A stretch of DNA of 64,000 nt. It comes from Acidobacteriota bacterium. GTDB lineage: Bacteria > Acidobacteriota > Holophagae > Acanthopleuribacterales > Acanthopleuribacteraceae. The notes under the pieces are model-generated. The model was not told where the DNA came from, ran no database searches, and saw only the letters and a program-made list of their open reading frames with translations. The translations under genes and the position numbers were made by a program. The DNA is taken from assembly GCA_002747255.1 (NCBI GenBank), contig PDUC01000026.1, positions 62,001 to 126,000 on the forward strand, given 5' to 3'. Shown one piece after another: positions 63,551 to 64,000 of this stretch (positions are counted from its first letter, which is position 1; each line of letters opens with the position of its first letter).

Positions 63551-64000
63551 AACCGGTGCTTTGAGCCGCTTGTTGCTCTATGAGCGATGGTTGATCTTTT
63601 CGCTGTTTGAGTTGGTTAAGCGGTTTTTCCAGTGGCCGGCATTGGTTCCATTTGGCTTCCGCTGTGGTTTGACGGTTCACTTGTCGGTATTCGCGGCTTG
63701 TTGCGAGAATATCATCACCTGCATTTTTTCAGAGACCCGTGCTTTGGCGGTCAATTCCCTGTTCGCCTCAAAAACAGCTGAAATGGAGCCCTGACTCAGC
63801 TTGGTTTCCCAACTCTCTATCCGATTGTTGATTGATTGGCTGATTATTTCATTTATCGCGGAGTTTTGGTAGACTAGAAGGGCGAAGGGCAGCACGGCAA
63901 CAAGGCGTAGTCTGCACTTTAAATTGGACTTATGTCACTTTAATTGCCAGTGGTTAAAGACAGAAGTCCATTCATCAGAATGACTGTGACAGCCTGCCAA
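63551..64000. other. 3' flank without a supported gene
   Basis: Two short overlapping minus-strand frames (63677-63895 and 63471-63680) have GTG starts without ribosome binding sites and no domains. I see no RNA gene. An AT-rich stretch near 63820-63880 might hold a promoter for a gene beyond the window. Confidence 0.4.

Noticed and set aside
63471-63895. Two overlapping minus-strand frames downstream of the pseudouridine synthase
   Set aside because: They overlap as GTGA, but both use GTG starts without ribosome binding sites, one runs into the 3' end of the synthase gene, and neither shows a domain or signal peptide.

Overview
The window reads as chromosomal DNA of moderate GC from a Gram-negative, probably acidobacterial organism. 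The main pointer is the exported VWFA-type protein at 31880-33304. Its N-terminal pattern (a 'vyENGdlQeIthF'-like motif after a signal peptide) matches a family very common in Acidobacteriota. Supporting signs are DUF3857/transglutaminase-like TPR proteins, type IV pilus minor pilins with PilY1, Ig-repeat and FG-GAP exported proteins, and a ferredoxin-dependent 2-oxoacid oxidoreductase. This is inference; no rRNA or ribosomal protein is present to settle it. I see no phage, insertion sequence, CRISPR array, tRNA or rRNA.

Layout. 1-133 is the tail of a SpoU-type RNA methyltransferase. 301-7489 is a minor-pilin/PilY1 operon closed by a strong terminator. 8021-14993 runs small exported protein - histidine kinase - mfd - yqeB - yqeC, followed by a decayed AAA/DUF4143 ATPase (14993-15282). 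15400-19392 (minus) is an 11-repeat Ig-like surface protein. 19631-21682 holds argF and an alpha/beta hydrolase. 21723-28942 (minus) is a two-gene operon of giant exported TPR/transglutaminase-like paralogues, one of which has lost its catalytic residues. 29453-33304 carries an FG-GAP protein, an RsbW-like kinase and the VWFA protein. 33285-36855 (minus) has suhB, a pair of small exported paralogues, a YceH-like protein and an RNase Z-like hydrolase.

37306-40132 encodes a complete 2-oxoacid:ferredoxin oxidoreductase in two fused polypeptides (delta-alpha and beta-gamma) with a textbook terminator. 40330-41496 is an intact AAA/DUF4143 ATPase. 41602-42767 is an SPFH protein plus a ribbon-helix-helix regulator with a candidate operator upstream. 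43082-43553 is a small exported ORF pair, possibly one frameshifted gene. 43582-45239 is a BlaI/BlaR1-like pair in which the M56 peptidase ends in a TonB-like domain, with a palindromic operator on the promoter. 45723-47027 is an aminotransferase; 47183-50721 is a four-gene double ABC transporter.

51104-54242 is an ECF sigma factor with a membrane zinc-finger/FecR protein that has a long extra exported region. A small secreted protein (54565) is divergent from it, followed by an OmpR-type two-component pair (55087-57733), a zinc-ribbon protein, glmS and plsC on the minus strand, and finally yebC-ruvC-pseudouridine synthase. Much of the window is envelope biology (pili, adhesin-like repeats, exported TPR proteins, several signal-sensing systems) interleaved with housekeeping genes. 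Several ORFs appear to start at TTG or GTG because a strong Shine-Dalgarno sequence sits just before such a codon.
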